64,000 nucleotides of DNA from contig JAKSYS010000033.1 in assembly GCA_022925895.1 (NCBI GenBank), positions 1 through 64,000 on the forward strand. The letters are read 5' to 3'. Of the stretch, positions 55,231 through 64,000 are shown piece after piece (within the stretch, counting starts at the first letter, position 1; every line of letters begins with the position of its first letter). Below the pieces are notes generated by a model that did not search any database, was not told the DNA's origin, and saw only the letters and a list, made by a program, of their open reading frames with translations. The position numbers were made by a program, and so were the translations under genes. The DNA comes from Fragilaria crotonensis (taxonomy: Eukaryota > Bacillariophyta > Fragilariophyceae > Fragilariales > Fragilariaceae).

Positions 55231-56445
55231 CTAGGGGCCGCTATTCTCCTGATCTTGGATGATTTGGTCTATCATGTTGTAAGTCTCGGGATCCCACATT
55301 GGTTGACGACAATTTGGACACTCATCATGATAATCTTGAAACCAATTCATGATGCAGTCACGATGATAAACATGTGAGCACAAGCCGGTCACAGTATCAT
55401 CCTCAGGTGCTGCGACATCAAGGACATGCAGGTGAGTGTTGTGCTGCCAAAAGATGCTCAAAGACAAACAAAATGGTGCAGCAGCTGTATCCCTTACCAA
55501 GAATTTCCAAGCAGATGGAGCATGAATTGGCATCTGGAGTATCCTCGCTGAATACGTATTGTTTTGATTGCGGGTCATATTTCAAGCTAAGCCCTCCGGT
55601 GGTACCTTGAGCTTCGACCTACGGAAAAGGCGAGCGAGGATGCAGCCATCACATTCAGTCAGATGTACACATCTACATTGGAAAAGAAAAGCAGACACAC
55701 CCCGAAAACGATATTGCACCAGCCATGCTTACCCTCGCTTCATTCGGAAACAGTGCCGCCAAAACAAGTGGGCGTCGCCCTAGAGTCATTCTATATGAAG
55801 ACATTGGTCTTGTAAGAGGAGGCGGCGGCATGTTCTGTAGCATTTCTTCAATGTTACGGCGACTCTCTGCCCGGCTAATTTGGTCTCGAATGCGACAAAT
55901 ACAGCACTTCGAGCAAATTGATTCAATACACCCTCGGCAGCAGCACCAGCAACATGCGAGAAGAGCTATCGCCCAGATTGCTAGCTGAATCTGAAAACCC
56001 AGGCTGTCAATAACTGTTGGTGCTGCGTAGGGGCGTAGGTAGTGGGACGAAATGCGACTGGGGTTGGGTTAAAGGACGGTGCGGCGACTGGACCAACGAG
56101 ACTGGGATGATGTGGTGCTGCAATAGGAGCGGCGACTGGAGGAGAGGTTTGGTACTGAGAGTCATTCGCGTTCAGGGCAGTGTTTTCCTGACAATCGCAT
56201 GTCTCAAAAATCAACAAGGAAATATTGAAGCACTTTTCGTTTGCAATCAATCCTAGAAGTCCGGCCAACTGAAGCTGGTTGCAAGTGCATAGGGAGTCTG
56301 ACAGCACTGAACACCTTACATTGGTCATGGTTGTAGGACTTCCAACGTGGTATCCATCACCACAAACGGAACAATTTTTTGCGGATCTGACATTGACAAT
56401 GAGTCCTCCAACCAAGAAACTGTGTGCAAGTCGTCGGATCCTCAT
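55231..56445 (-). CDS. membrane RING-H2 protein with secreted Cys-rich ectodomain
   Basis: Three exons. Exon 1 (56445-55733) starts at ATG 56445 with a signal peptide (MRIRRLAHSFLVGGLIV...SA) and a Cys-rich ectodomain beginning CSVCGDGYHVG and ending FETCDCQ, a type I know from diatom secreted proteins. A Pro/Ala-rich stalk follows, and then a membrane segment AIWAIALLACCWCCC. Introns are 55732-55619 and 55497-55410, both GT-AG. Across the second intron the RING-H2 finger assembles: CSICLEIL, CSHVYHRDC, CPNCRQPMW. Likely a membrane-bound ubiquitin ligase with a lumenal or extracellular sensor part. The stalk and the TM frame differ by one base around 56000-56060, either an indel or a missed small intron. 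Confidence 0.75.
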
Positions 56446-57323
56446 TGAGGATTCAAGTGGAGAATTGTGTTCGGTCAAATGCCGTTTTATTTCGGGAGCC
56501 GCTTCCTCTGACGTTCGTCCTATTCTTGGGTCGGGGATCAGGCTTGCATGTCTGCATCGTAAATTGTTTATGGAGGGAAGAGCAATGCATATGGCCGGAT
56601 TATGCGTTAGGAGTTAGGATAAAAAATAAAAGACATACGAGTACTAAACAGGATCATATCGTAGGCTCGCAGATACTCGAGTACGACAGAGCCGGAAGGA
56701 CCGACTTATGACGGTTTCAAACTATGCATCGACGCAAATTTTTATGTCTACATTCTACATTCTACATGTACGCAACGGGAGCGCGTGCCGACAGATATCC
56801 ACGTTCTCGAGCGTCGCTACATACAGTAGTTAGCAACACGGTTCAGTACTGAGCATCTGCCTGAACACGTATCATAAAGTCATAAAGTAGAGCTGCCCAA
56901 TGCCCAAGCAACTACGCCGTTTTTCTCGACGAGAAGGGTGGCAGTTGCTGAATAGAAGCTGAGGAGTTTCGTCAACTCACGCTTGATTCTCATCTTTGTT
57001 GGAGCGCATCCGAAATGTTGTTAATGCAAAGAAGGTATAGCGGTATATCATGCGGATCGATTCACCCTGGACACTGGACAGGCTTCCCAAGCCAAGCTTG
57101 ATGACGATGTGCGACTAACGTTAGCGCGATTTCCTGGTGGCACCAACAACACCCCAGGCACAAGATTTCATGTCTCCAAATAGTTGATATGTCCATCGTG
57201 GCGAGCAATTCGGAGTCATTGGTTTCCACTGTGTATTGGTCGAATGAACGTTCGCTGGCCTCATTATCCAATTTTCTTTTGCCGCTTCCTGCCATCTTGT
57301 GATTGGTCGTTGTTTTGAATCAA
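56446..57323. other. non-coding
   Basis: No convincing gene. It includes the start region of the RING gene and a stretch with repeated TACATTCTACAT around 56752-56768. A minus frame at 57062-57295 (MAGSGKRKLDNEASERSFDQ) has protein-like composition but no domain and could be a terminal exon of an unknown gene. Confidence 0.35.
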
Positions 57324-57681
57324 TCATCGGGCGACTCTAACGGAATCTCCTGGTATTATCTTCAAGCCTTCTTCTTCTGTAGCTTCGTTTGCGTCAATCG
57401 TTGCCTTCATAAGAAGAAATTTGGGGCCCTTCTGAAATTCCGATTGGTCGCCTCTTTGCCGATAGGTGTTCCCGAACCAATAATGGTATTCTCGCAGGAT
57501 CATGGCGCATGGATCGAAATCTTTTCAGCGTTGTTTCCCGGTACGATGATATCGTTGGTGATGACGAAAACGTTAACGGAAAAGCCCTCAATAGAAGACA
57601 ACACGCGATCACGAGGACTGCTACAAGCACCACCCGAGATGCGAGTCTGCGATATTCTCCTTTTCGAACCATTTCAATCAT
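57324..57681 (-). CDS. small single-pass membrane protein, unknown
   Basis: The minus frame starting at Met 57681 (or 57672) has a short basic N-terminus, one strong membrane helix (VVLVAVLVIACCLLL) and a basic tail (LLVREHLSAKRRP). Near 57428 a run of four C separates it from the next frame, which reads KATIDANEATEEEG and ends VRVAR at a stop at 57324. Removing one C would join them to about 119 residues. I know no family. It lies head to tail with the RING and GNAT genes on the same strand. The low confidence reflects the small size and the shift. Confidence 0.4.
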
Positions 57682-58493
57682 GGCCTTGGCAGTGAGAAAG
57701 ATGAGAACTGGCATGGTGATAGTGATCTTATTGCTGACCTGCGGTCTGCGGATTATGGCAGCGTTTTCTTCGAGCGGAATGTGCGAGTGCCTGACGGGAG
57801 AAAAAATCATCAAAATCAGGCGAGCGTCATACGACTTACTCACGTTGCGGAAGTTCGAACATATGAACATTGCACATACATATATAACGGATAGATGTAC
57901 TCGAATACGAGTAACAATGTACTACAGTACGTGCTGTATTTGTGTACTGTAGCATGTAGTCCATAATTATATATGTGATACTACTACTCAGTGTAGTCGT
58001 GCCAGCTGCATACGTGTACGCAGCATGATGTATGTACAGGGGATTGGGGGTTGGTGGTTAGTGAACGAAAGCAATTTTAATTGTGGAGATGGGGGGATGG
58101 AGTACGCAAACACAGAGTAAGGAGTGAATCAAAGCTGATGCTACATAGTACTTGAGTAATCGTAAGAGAGAGCGACGTAACGGTCTTGAATACCGAGCAT
58201 ATCCATCGTCAATGAGCTTCATGTCCGTGGCGCCGTGGGAAGTGAGAACCATGTGATTCAAGTTTCAGGTGGGCTGACTGACTGTACTACTGTACGCCGA
58301 GTAGTCGTCGTCGTTGACGCGAAAATCCGACCCCTGCGCCGAGATGGTACATTGGTACATTATATAATAGAAAAGTATCTGAACATGATTGTCTGTCTAC
58401 AATGACAGAAACCGTCGTGAGCAGAATCGACGAGGTGCTTCCAATCGTGATGGTTCCCTCCTAATATTACGATACTACCGCATCAATCGACTA
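57682..58493. other. non-coding
   Basis: Intergenic DNA between two minus-strand genes. It is rich in GTAC, TACTAC and ATGTAC words (57890-58040 and 58270-58380). I see no gene. Confidence 0.45.
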
Positions 58494-59339
58494 TCAGAGG
58501 AAGAAGTCCTCGGGAAGAGTCTCTAAGTCATAGCGATATCCAAAAGCAGTATCCAAACCTTCCATTCCTTTGAGTGCGGCAGCTTTTTCCAGGACAGCAG
58601 TGCGTTGAAAGCCCAGGGATTCCCACAAATTGACGCTGGCCTGGTTGGATTCAAATACGAGATTGAAGTAGGCCGATTTGTAGCCCAAATCGCGGGCTAT
58701 TCGCAAGAATAAGTTGCCCATCAACCGCGCAACCCCACGATTTCGGTATTTGGGCGTGGTGATGAAGCCACCATTGCAAATGTGCGAGCATCGTCCAGGA
58801 TAATTTGGTTTGATGTAAAAGCAACCCATGACATCCCCTGCCTTGGTTTCGTTTTCATTGTCGGTGCCGTTCTCGTCATTGTCTTTGCTGCCATCAGCGC
58901 GCGTTCGAACCACGAATGCCGCGTGTGACAAAAAGTAGGCTCGGTAGGAGTCGACGGTTTCAAACTCCTGGTCAAATGGCCACGAGCGGCCCTCTCGAAT
59001 GACGAGGTTCATCAAGTCCATACCAGCCTCCCATTCAGTCTCCATGAATGGACCCACTTGGACGGGCGTACCATCAGGAAGGTTCGTGTCATAGGGAAGG
59101 TAGGAAATCCCAGCAAGACCCTTCGTTCCGTCCCCTGCTTCGCCAACGTATGCCGATGTCATGAGCCGTCTCGTTTCTGGTCGTGTTGGTTGCGAGTGTA
59201 TCAGAAAACTGGAAGCGTTGATCAGGAACGCAAACGAAAGTGACAACAAGAGCAGCGACATTGCAGACGAACGGTGACGAAATGGTGGGGGCAGTAATCG
59301 CCCCAAGGTTTGCCATGGTGCGGCTGCTGAGCTGTTCAC
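58494..59339 (-). CDS. GNAT N-acetyltransferase, MPR1-like, possible plastid leader
   Basis: Intact 281-codon frame, with possible starts at 59339 or at the inner Met (residue 27) that begins MSLLLLSLSFAFLINASSF. The inner start gives a signal peptide with ASSF at its end, like a diatom plastid presequence, followed by a Ser/Arg-rich stretch. The enzyme part has the block FMETEWEAGMDLMNLVIREGR and FLSHAAFVV. The acetyl-CoA site is in GGFITTPKYRNRGVARLMG (motif A, R/Q-x-x-G-x-G/A), and the end is FESNQASVNLWESLGF. I know this order from fungal MPR1-type acetyltransferases. The substrate cannot be read from the sequence. No frameshift, unlike several neighbours. Confidence 0.75.
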   Translation of the reverse strand: MNSSAAAPWQTLGRLLPPPFRHRSSAMSLLLLSLSFAFLINASSFLIHSQPTRPETRRLMTSAYVGEAGDGTKGLAGISYLPYDTNLPDGTPVQVGPFMETEWEAGMDLMNLVIREGRSWPFDQEFETVDSYRAYFLSHAAFVVRTRADGSKDNDENGTDNENETKAGDVMGCFYIKPNYPGRCSHICNGGFITTPKYRNRGVARLMGNLFLRIARDLGYKSAYFNLVFESNQASVNLWESLGFQRTAVLEKAAALKGMEGLDTAFGYRYDLETLPEDFFL

Positions 59340-59737
59340 TTACGCAACAATTCACAACATCTGCTTGCATACAACATCCAATGCGGTAAATGCGGCAGAC
59401 GGCAGGAATTCTACCAGCGTACTGTATTCGAGCGTGCCAGTACTTTGTACAACTACAGTACTTGAATCGTTCTGGGGTGTCTAGTAGAGTCTAGAGTAGT
59501 GTATGAGTTCTACCGTAGTACAAGTACTGGTAAGTGGGAAGTACTCCGATTAACTTGCAACACTAAATAATGACGTTATTTAAGTGTACTCCGAGTGTTG
59601 TAGGAGTACCAAAGTAATCCCGAATTCAGTGCGAAGTTAAGGTGGAAGAACGAGGACGACGTCGTCACTCCTTCCCTCTCAATGACTCCTCATCAGGAAC
59701 TCGCAACGATAACACTTCAGCAGCACTTAGCCTTAAC
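59340..59737. other. non-coding, GTAC-rich
   Basis: Region between the GNAT and mevalonate kinase genes, which are both on the minus strand, with many TAGTAC/GTACTC words (59410-59620). It must hold the GNAT promoter. Confidence 0.5.
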
Positions 59738-60786
59738 TTATGCCAACATACTCGTCCAAACCTGAGGAGCTAGCTTCGAAAGGGCGGCTGCAACCGCCTT
59801 TTGAGATTCCTCAGTCGGTGTGAGTGCCAGCATCAAGCCGCCTCTCCCAGTTCCGCTCATCTTGGCACCAATCGCTCCAGCCTTGCGTGCCTCTAATACA
59901 AGGTCGTCCAACTCCTTGCAACTAACGGTCAGTTCCTGACAAAGGGCATGATTTTCGTCGAGCAAATGACCTAGTTTCTCCATATCGCCTTCGTCAATGG
60001 CCGTTTCGGCAGACTCAACAATCGAAATGTACTTCTGCAGCAATCCGTCAAACCAAGCGGGATCGGCTTCTTTCTTCGCCCGAACGTCTCCGACGACTGT
60101 GGACGTGCTCGCTGTTATTCCCGTACTCGCGTAGACAATACGAATGGGTACCTTGATTTGCTTCTTGATAAAGATTGGATCGCCGTCGGTACGCATAAAG
60201 CGCAACAGGCCTCCAAACGTCGATGCCGTGTTGTCAATCCCGGACGGTGTTCCGTGGTATCCTTTCTCTCCTTCGTATCCAGCAGCATTGATTTCATCTT
60301 CCGTCATTGGTCGACGTAGCTCATAACTCAACGCTCGTGCCAATGACACTACCTGAGCGGCCGATGCACCAATACCTGACACACAGCATAAGTCTCCACC
60401 AAAGGTCAGCTTGACGCAGTGCTTATTTTGACATCTAAACCGAAATGCTTCAAAACAAGTCCAACCGCTTCATCACCTTCTTCCTTCTTGGTAACTTTAT
60501 AGTCCGGAACAGCTGGTCTGTTGTCCACCAGAATTACTCCCGGAGGTTCATCAAACAAAACTTGGCACTCACAATCGGTATAGGATGCGACAGCCCCGAC
60601 CAATGCTGGAACCTTGTACACCACAAAGTGTTCGCCGAACAGAATGAGCTTGCCAAAGGCGCGTGTCTTCCTGAGGACGCGTTCACCAATGCGTTCGTGC
60701 TGTTCCCGCAACGATTCGGCAACAGCTTGTTGGTGCAAACGTTCCTCCATCTCCATGAGATGATCGTCATCCACGTACTCCGTCAT
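59738..60786 (-). CDS. mevalonate kinase
   Basis: Phosphorylates mevalonate in the cytosolic/peroxisomal isoprenoid route. The N-terminal frame (60786-60406) has the GHMP start GKLILFGEHFVVYKVPAL. A one-base shift near 60410 leads to the second frame: LTFGGDLCCVSGIGASAAQVV (ATP loop), then GYHGTPSGIDNTASTFGG and, near the end, AKMSGTGRGGLMLAL. All three GHMP motifs are present and in order, and the ~350-residue length is normal. The break (GCGTCAAG) needs a single added base. With both sides strongly conserved I favour an assembly indel over a pseudogene. Minus strand, same as its neighbours. Confidence 0.85.
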
Positions 60787-62242
60787 CCTTGTCTAGATTG
60801 TCCTTGTTGGTAGGTTTCGAAGTTGCGGCGATGTATCGGATCTTTTGACCAGCAATTGTGGAATCTTTTGTTGTTATGAAGATACGCACTGGCGTGTCCT
60901 ACAAGTACTATACAGTTCGCTTAGATTTCAGATTTCACCAACCGAGCTCAGAGTGGACGAAGAGCTGCTGTGCCATACTCCCAACTCCTACTGAAGTATA
61001 AGGGACTGCGTAACGGTAAGTGCGATCCATTGGATCTACGGTCCGCTGCTGTACTCGGAGTACTGGTAATATACCTGGCATTGCGTGAGTGAAAGGTCGC
61101 ATGTGACAACTGACAACCGACTCGTGTCAACGATTCGAGTTCTCTTTTCTCCACGATACCATGATCCATGATCACTCCCACTTTGAGTACAGTACGTACT
61201 AAAGTGTCATCCGAAAATCCAAAGGGCCTGATGCTCGTTGGCGAAACAGGAGTTTCCAGGATCGCCTTTGACTGTTGCACAGCCACGTCAGGGTCCCGGG
61301 GACGCACGTTTGTGTTCTCTCGGTAAAGAACTCGGAGGACTTGAAAACTGGTACAAGTACATAGAGTATTCTCCTCCTCGACTGTTGCACTCGATGAGCT
61401 CGTTGAACAGAGGCAGGAGGTGTACCGTACTCTATACCTGGTTTTGGTGAAAAAAGTAAAACGTAGCACTGAACTCAGAGTATTGTCAACAGCGCTTCTG
61501 ATGAAGTGAGGTTCGACTTCTGACGCCTTTGACACCATGAGACATGAATTCCCCGACGATATCGTTGTCGATTCCTCGATTCAGAAAATGACTGACACTT
61601 CATGACACTTACGTTAGTTTTCTTTCATGAAATCAGAAGCCGCGATTCGAACTGACGTTGCTCTTCTCATGTAAACAAATTTGCCACACTCTCAATCCGA
61701 ACCTCCTTCGTGGTCTAATCCCGATGAGCAAGAAACACTCGACACAACGGAGGAAAGAATGCAGTTGATTCATATAATGATAGTTCTAGTAGAGATTCAT
61801 AAATGGTACAATGTACAAAGGGAGACACACCACCACTTCAATTGATCGAAGCTGGATTTGTGATCGCCCTCCGAGGCAGAATGCGCGATGCAAACTGATG
61901 TAGTTAATGCAGAATATGTAACATTCAGCAGGTGTTGCCATGTCGAAAGATAGCCAAAAACCGTGTCCAAGAGTATTCCCTTAGATGGCAAGTTCACAAA
62001 AAGTGGAGATAAATCCACCTCTCCCAAACCCAAAATTCCATTCCAATAAAGCCCTTCCCCTCGAGACTTTCCCTAGCTCTCTTTCCCAACGACGACAACT
62101 TGCTTGTGTTAACGATTCAGTCTTCTATGTCAGTTTGCAGTGATGCATTCCATACAGAGAGGTTCACAAATGTAGTAACGAAGAATATACATGATGGTGT
62201 GCAATCCCATGGACTGCACAATTCAGTCGGGCATAAGCCCGA
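60787..62242. other. non-coding
   Basis: About 1.45 kb without a gene I can support. A 196-residue minus frame (61538-60948) has no domain and an odd composition. The region carries scattered GTAC words. It presumably holds the mevalonate kinase promoter. Confidence 0.45.
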
Positions 62243-62244
62243 CT
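62225..62244. repeat. hairpin at the 3' end of the unknown gene
   Basis: AGTCGGGC ATAA GCCCGACT, a perfect 8-bp stem with a 4-base loop, overlaps the TAG stop of the minus-strand gene at 62243. Confidence 0.6.
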
Positions 62245-63005
62245 AATACCACGTGATGGAACCACTCCAGAAGCTGTCGTTATCGAAGAAGTCGTCGGGA
62301 TTGGAAATAGATTGCTCGGGGTTGCCAAAAGTCTCGATCTTATCGTTGTGCAACACAACCACTCGGGAGATGTCGTGACGTCCAACTGCTGGGTCATTAG
62401 TAGCGAAAAGACCAGACAGTTCTTCTTGGTGAGAAGAAGGATCCACATCTAGCTCAGCAAGCAACTTTCGTTCCAGTCGGTAATCTTGACGAAACCTTAA
62501 ATGGTGAAAGGAATCATCGTTAGAGGTGTCGTGAAACGCAAAAATCAGTACTGCTCTCAACGGAAGAAAGCACCAACCACATTCGGAATTCAATCACACT
62601 GCCTTCAATGGCGATTTTAGAGAGCTAAAAAAATCGCGAGATCTACATTTGGGTTGGAACGGCGATGGCGATCAACAAGCGAAGAACTGACCTTTGCGTG
62701 TCTTCACAGGAGTAGAAGTAGCGACCTAATCCATCCTTAGGATAGAGACGATCAACAATATGGACTTCATCTTCCCCCGAGAAGCTTACACCCCTTGGAG
62801 CTTCACTTAGCGACGAGCACGTCGTCGATGCCAGAGAACAGCAATCGTCAAAACTCGTAGAAGGCCGTAGAGATTGTACCAGACATGAGTCAACTCTTTT
62901 CGGAGGCGATGATACTAGTACATATTCCTCTTCGTCGTAGCATTCATCGTTCAGTGGTGGACGAGATAAGACGGAAAGCAAAGCATTTCTTTCAATGATG
63001 ATCAT
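62243..63005 (-). CDS. two-exon protein of unknown function
   Basis: Exon 1 runs from ATG 63005 to 62692 and begins MIIIERNALLSVLSRPP. It is acidic and Ser-rich, with EEEYVLVSSPPKRVD and GVSFSGEDEVHIVDRLYPKD. A GT-AG intron at 62691-62496 joins CEDTQR to FRQDYRLERKLLAELDVD, and the frame closes exactly. Exon 2 ends DSFWSGSITWY at a stop in a hairpin. Total length is about 188 residues. There is no signal peptide, membrane segment or known domain. The regular motif order and clean splice make it a believable gene. The frame upstream of 63005 continues on paper to 63389 but looks random. Confidence 0.55.
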
Positions 63006-64000
63006 GGTGAAAAATTTCGGTTTGGCGGATGCGAAGAAAAGAGACTCGAAATTGCACCAGGTTTTGTGTGCTCGAAGGTCGTGGCGTCCAAATGGGAACA
63101 TTCCGTTTCCTTCCCTGCAATTTTGGTGGTCGTGACTCCGCAAAAGTTGGGAGCAAGCGAGCCGTGCCTGTTTCGCGTACTGTTCGCTACTCGCTACCAA
63201 TATACGGAAGGAAATTTCTCCGGCATCGGGGTCATTTGACGCTTGAAGCAGGGAGAGAACTTTAATCGGGTTTGATGGTATGACATTCAATAAGACGTTT
63301 TCGTTAGTACCTGGTACGACTACCCGTATCATAGGACAAGACGACACCCAAAGTGCGAAAAGCTTCTGTAGAAAAACGAGTAATGGCATACTAGTACTCT
63401 TGTACTGGAGTGCTACAGGTAGAGAAAGTTTTGAATATGCATAATCTTATTTACTTACCGTACTGGTAGTTATATACTCGCCTGGTACTAGTACTTGTAC
63501 CTTGTATGCAGATAGTCCGAGTATCATATCATTTTCGGGTCCATGTTCTGTACGGTACTTGTACTGTACTTGTACTCCGCATTCTGTTGTAGTGCTAGTA
63601 TGTTCTTCGAATGATATGCATATATCAGATATCAGACACCAGACGCCAGAGCACTGGCGAGTGGCGAGTTGCTTTCTACTTTCAACGCTATGCATAATGC
63701 ATACTCATTCACTGCTGGAGTACTTGTACTAGTACCAAGTACCAAGTACCAGCAATCGTGATCGGTGGTAGCACGTACCAGTAGACCTTTCGCAGGACCT
63801 GTATGTAGTATGTACAGTATGCATATGCAGATATGATCAGATTCTCCTACTCTACTAGTAGAGTCTACTACCGGTAGTAGTAGTGAGTTTCATTCACTGA
63901 CATCCTCGTGAACGAGTCGTACTTCATTCACGTTTTCATTTGTCCGGGAAACCTACCGGTAGTAGTACGTACAACTGGAGTAGGTCATACAACATGATAC
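63006..64000. other. intergenic DNA rich in GTAC/TACTAG words
   Basis: No gene. From about 63390 the words GTACTAGTAC, TACTTGTAC and ACCGGTAGTAGTA recur densely, with short palindromes (for example ACTAGTAGAGTCTACTAC at 63855-63872). The same word style appears in the other host intergenic gaps. Confidence 0.6.

Noticed and set aside
60948-61538. 196-codon minus-strand open frame
   Set aside because: No domain, no Met context or neighbour signal, and a composition that looks translated from non-coding DNA.
61620-61720. tRNA-like GATTCGAAC (reverse complement of a T-loop) on the minus strand
   Set aside because: The bases on both sides do not form a T stem and no acceptor or anticodon stem fits.
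1-64000. CRISPR arrays, bacterial operons and riboswitches
   Set aside because: The window is eukaryotic with spliced genes and retroelements; the tandem repeats seen lack a repeat-spacer pattern.

Overview
The window is eukaryotic and most likely from a diatom or another photosynthetic stramenopile. Supporting signs are GT-AG introns of about 90-200 bp, Copia-type and LINE-type retroelements, and two genes whose N-termini read as a signal peptide followed by an Ala/Ser-Phe plastid-transit motif. There is also a secreted Cys-rich ectodomain of a type I associate with diatoms, a mevalonate kinase, and intergenic DNA rich in GTAC/TACTAG words. I cannot name the species.

Layout. (1) 1-9130: a LINE-like retrotransposon on the plus strand with a frameshifted ORF1 followed by endonuclease, reverse transcriptase and RNase H. 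(2) 10.1-11.9 kb and 29.1-30.9 kb: two direct copies of a gene for a secreted 2-oxoglutarate/Fe(II) oxygenase-like protein, near identical except at the 3' end. (3) 12.1-28.7 kb: a nest of mobile elements. A plus-strand Copia element (153-bp LTR) is interrupted by a 670-bp inverted-repeat element and by an 11.7-kb insertion. That insertion carries a minus-strand DDE transposase gene. The transposase gene is split by a 5'-truncated LINE with a 16-bp target duplication. The LINE is split by a young Copia element (414-bp LTRs, AGATG target duplication, tRNA-iMet half-molecule primer site) that has lost RNase H. Reading frames close across the LINE and Copia insertions. (4) 31.4-32.8 kb: a non-coding element with terminal inverted repeats. 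(5) 33.9-47.5 kb: degenerate accessory DNA. It holds a C2H2-like gene relic, a broken Plavaka/CMC-like transposase facing a second putative 2OG-Fe(II) (TET/JBP-like) gene, two sets of ~350-bp tandem repeats, and an unrecognised pair of convergent genes, one with two in-frame stops.

(6) 47.9-63.0 kb: ordinary host genes. They are a twin-CX9C mitochondrial-type protein, a single-polypeptide Mre11-Rad50 (SbcD-SbcC) fusion with a plastid-type leader, a calpain with UBA-like and GRF-zinc modules, a secreted-Cys-rich/TM/RING-H2 protein, a small membrane protein, an MPR1-like N-acetyltransferase, mevalonate kinase, and one unknown two-exon gene. The last ~1 kb is GTAC-rich intergenic DNA.

Several conserved host genes each carry what looks like one single-base frameshift, some of them in short homopolymers. 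I suspect residual assembly indels at least as much as real pseudogenes. The most notable single gene is the Mre11-Rad50 fusion. The most notable structures are the four-level nest and the transposase/2OG-oxygenase pair.
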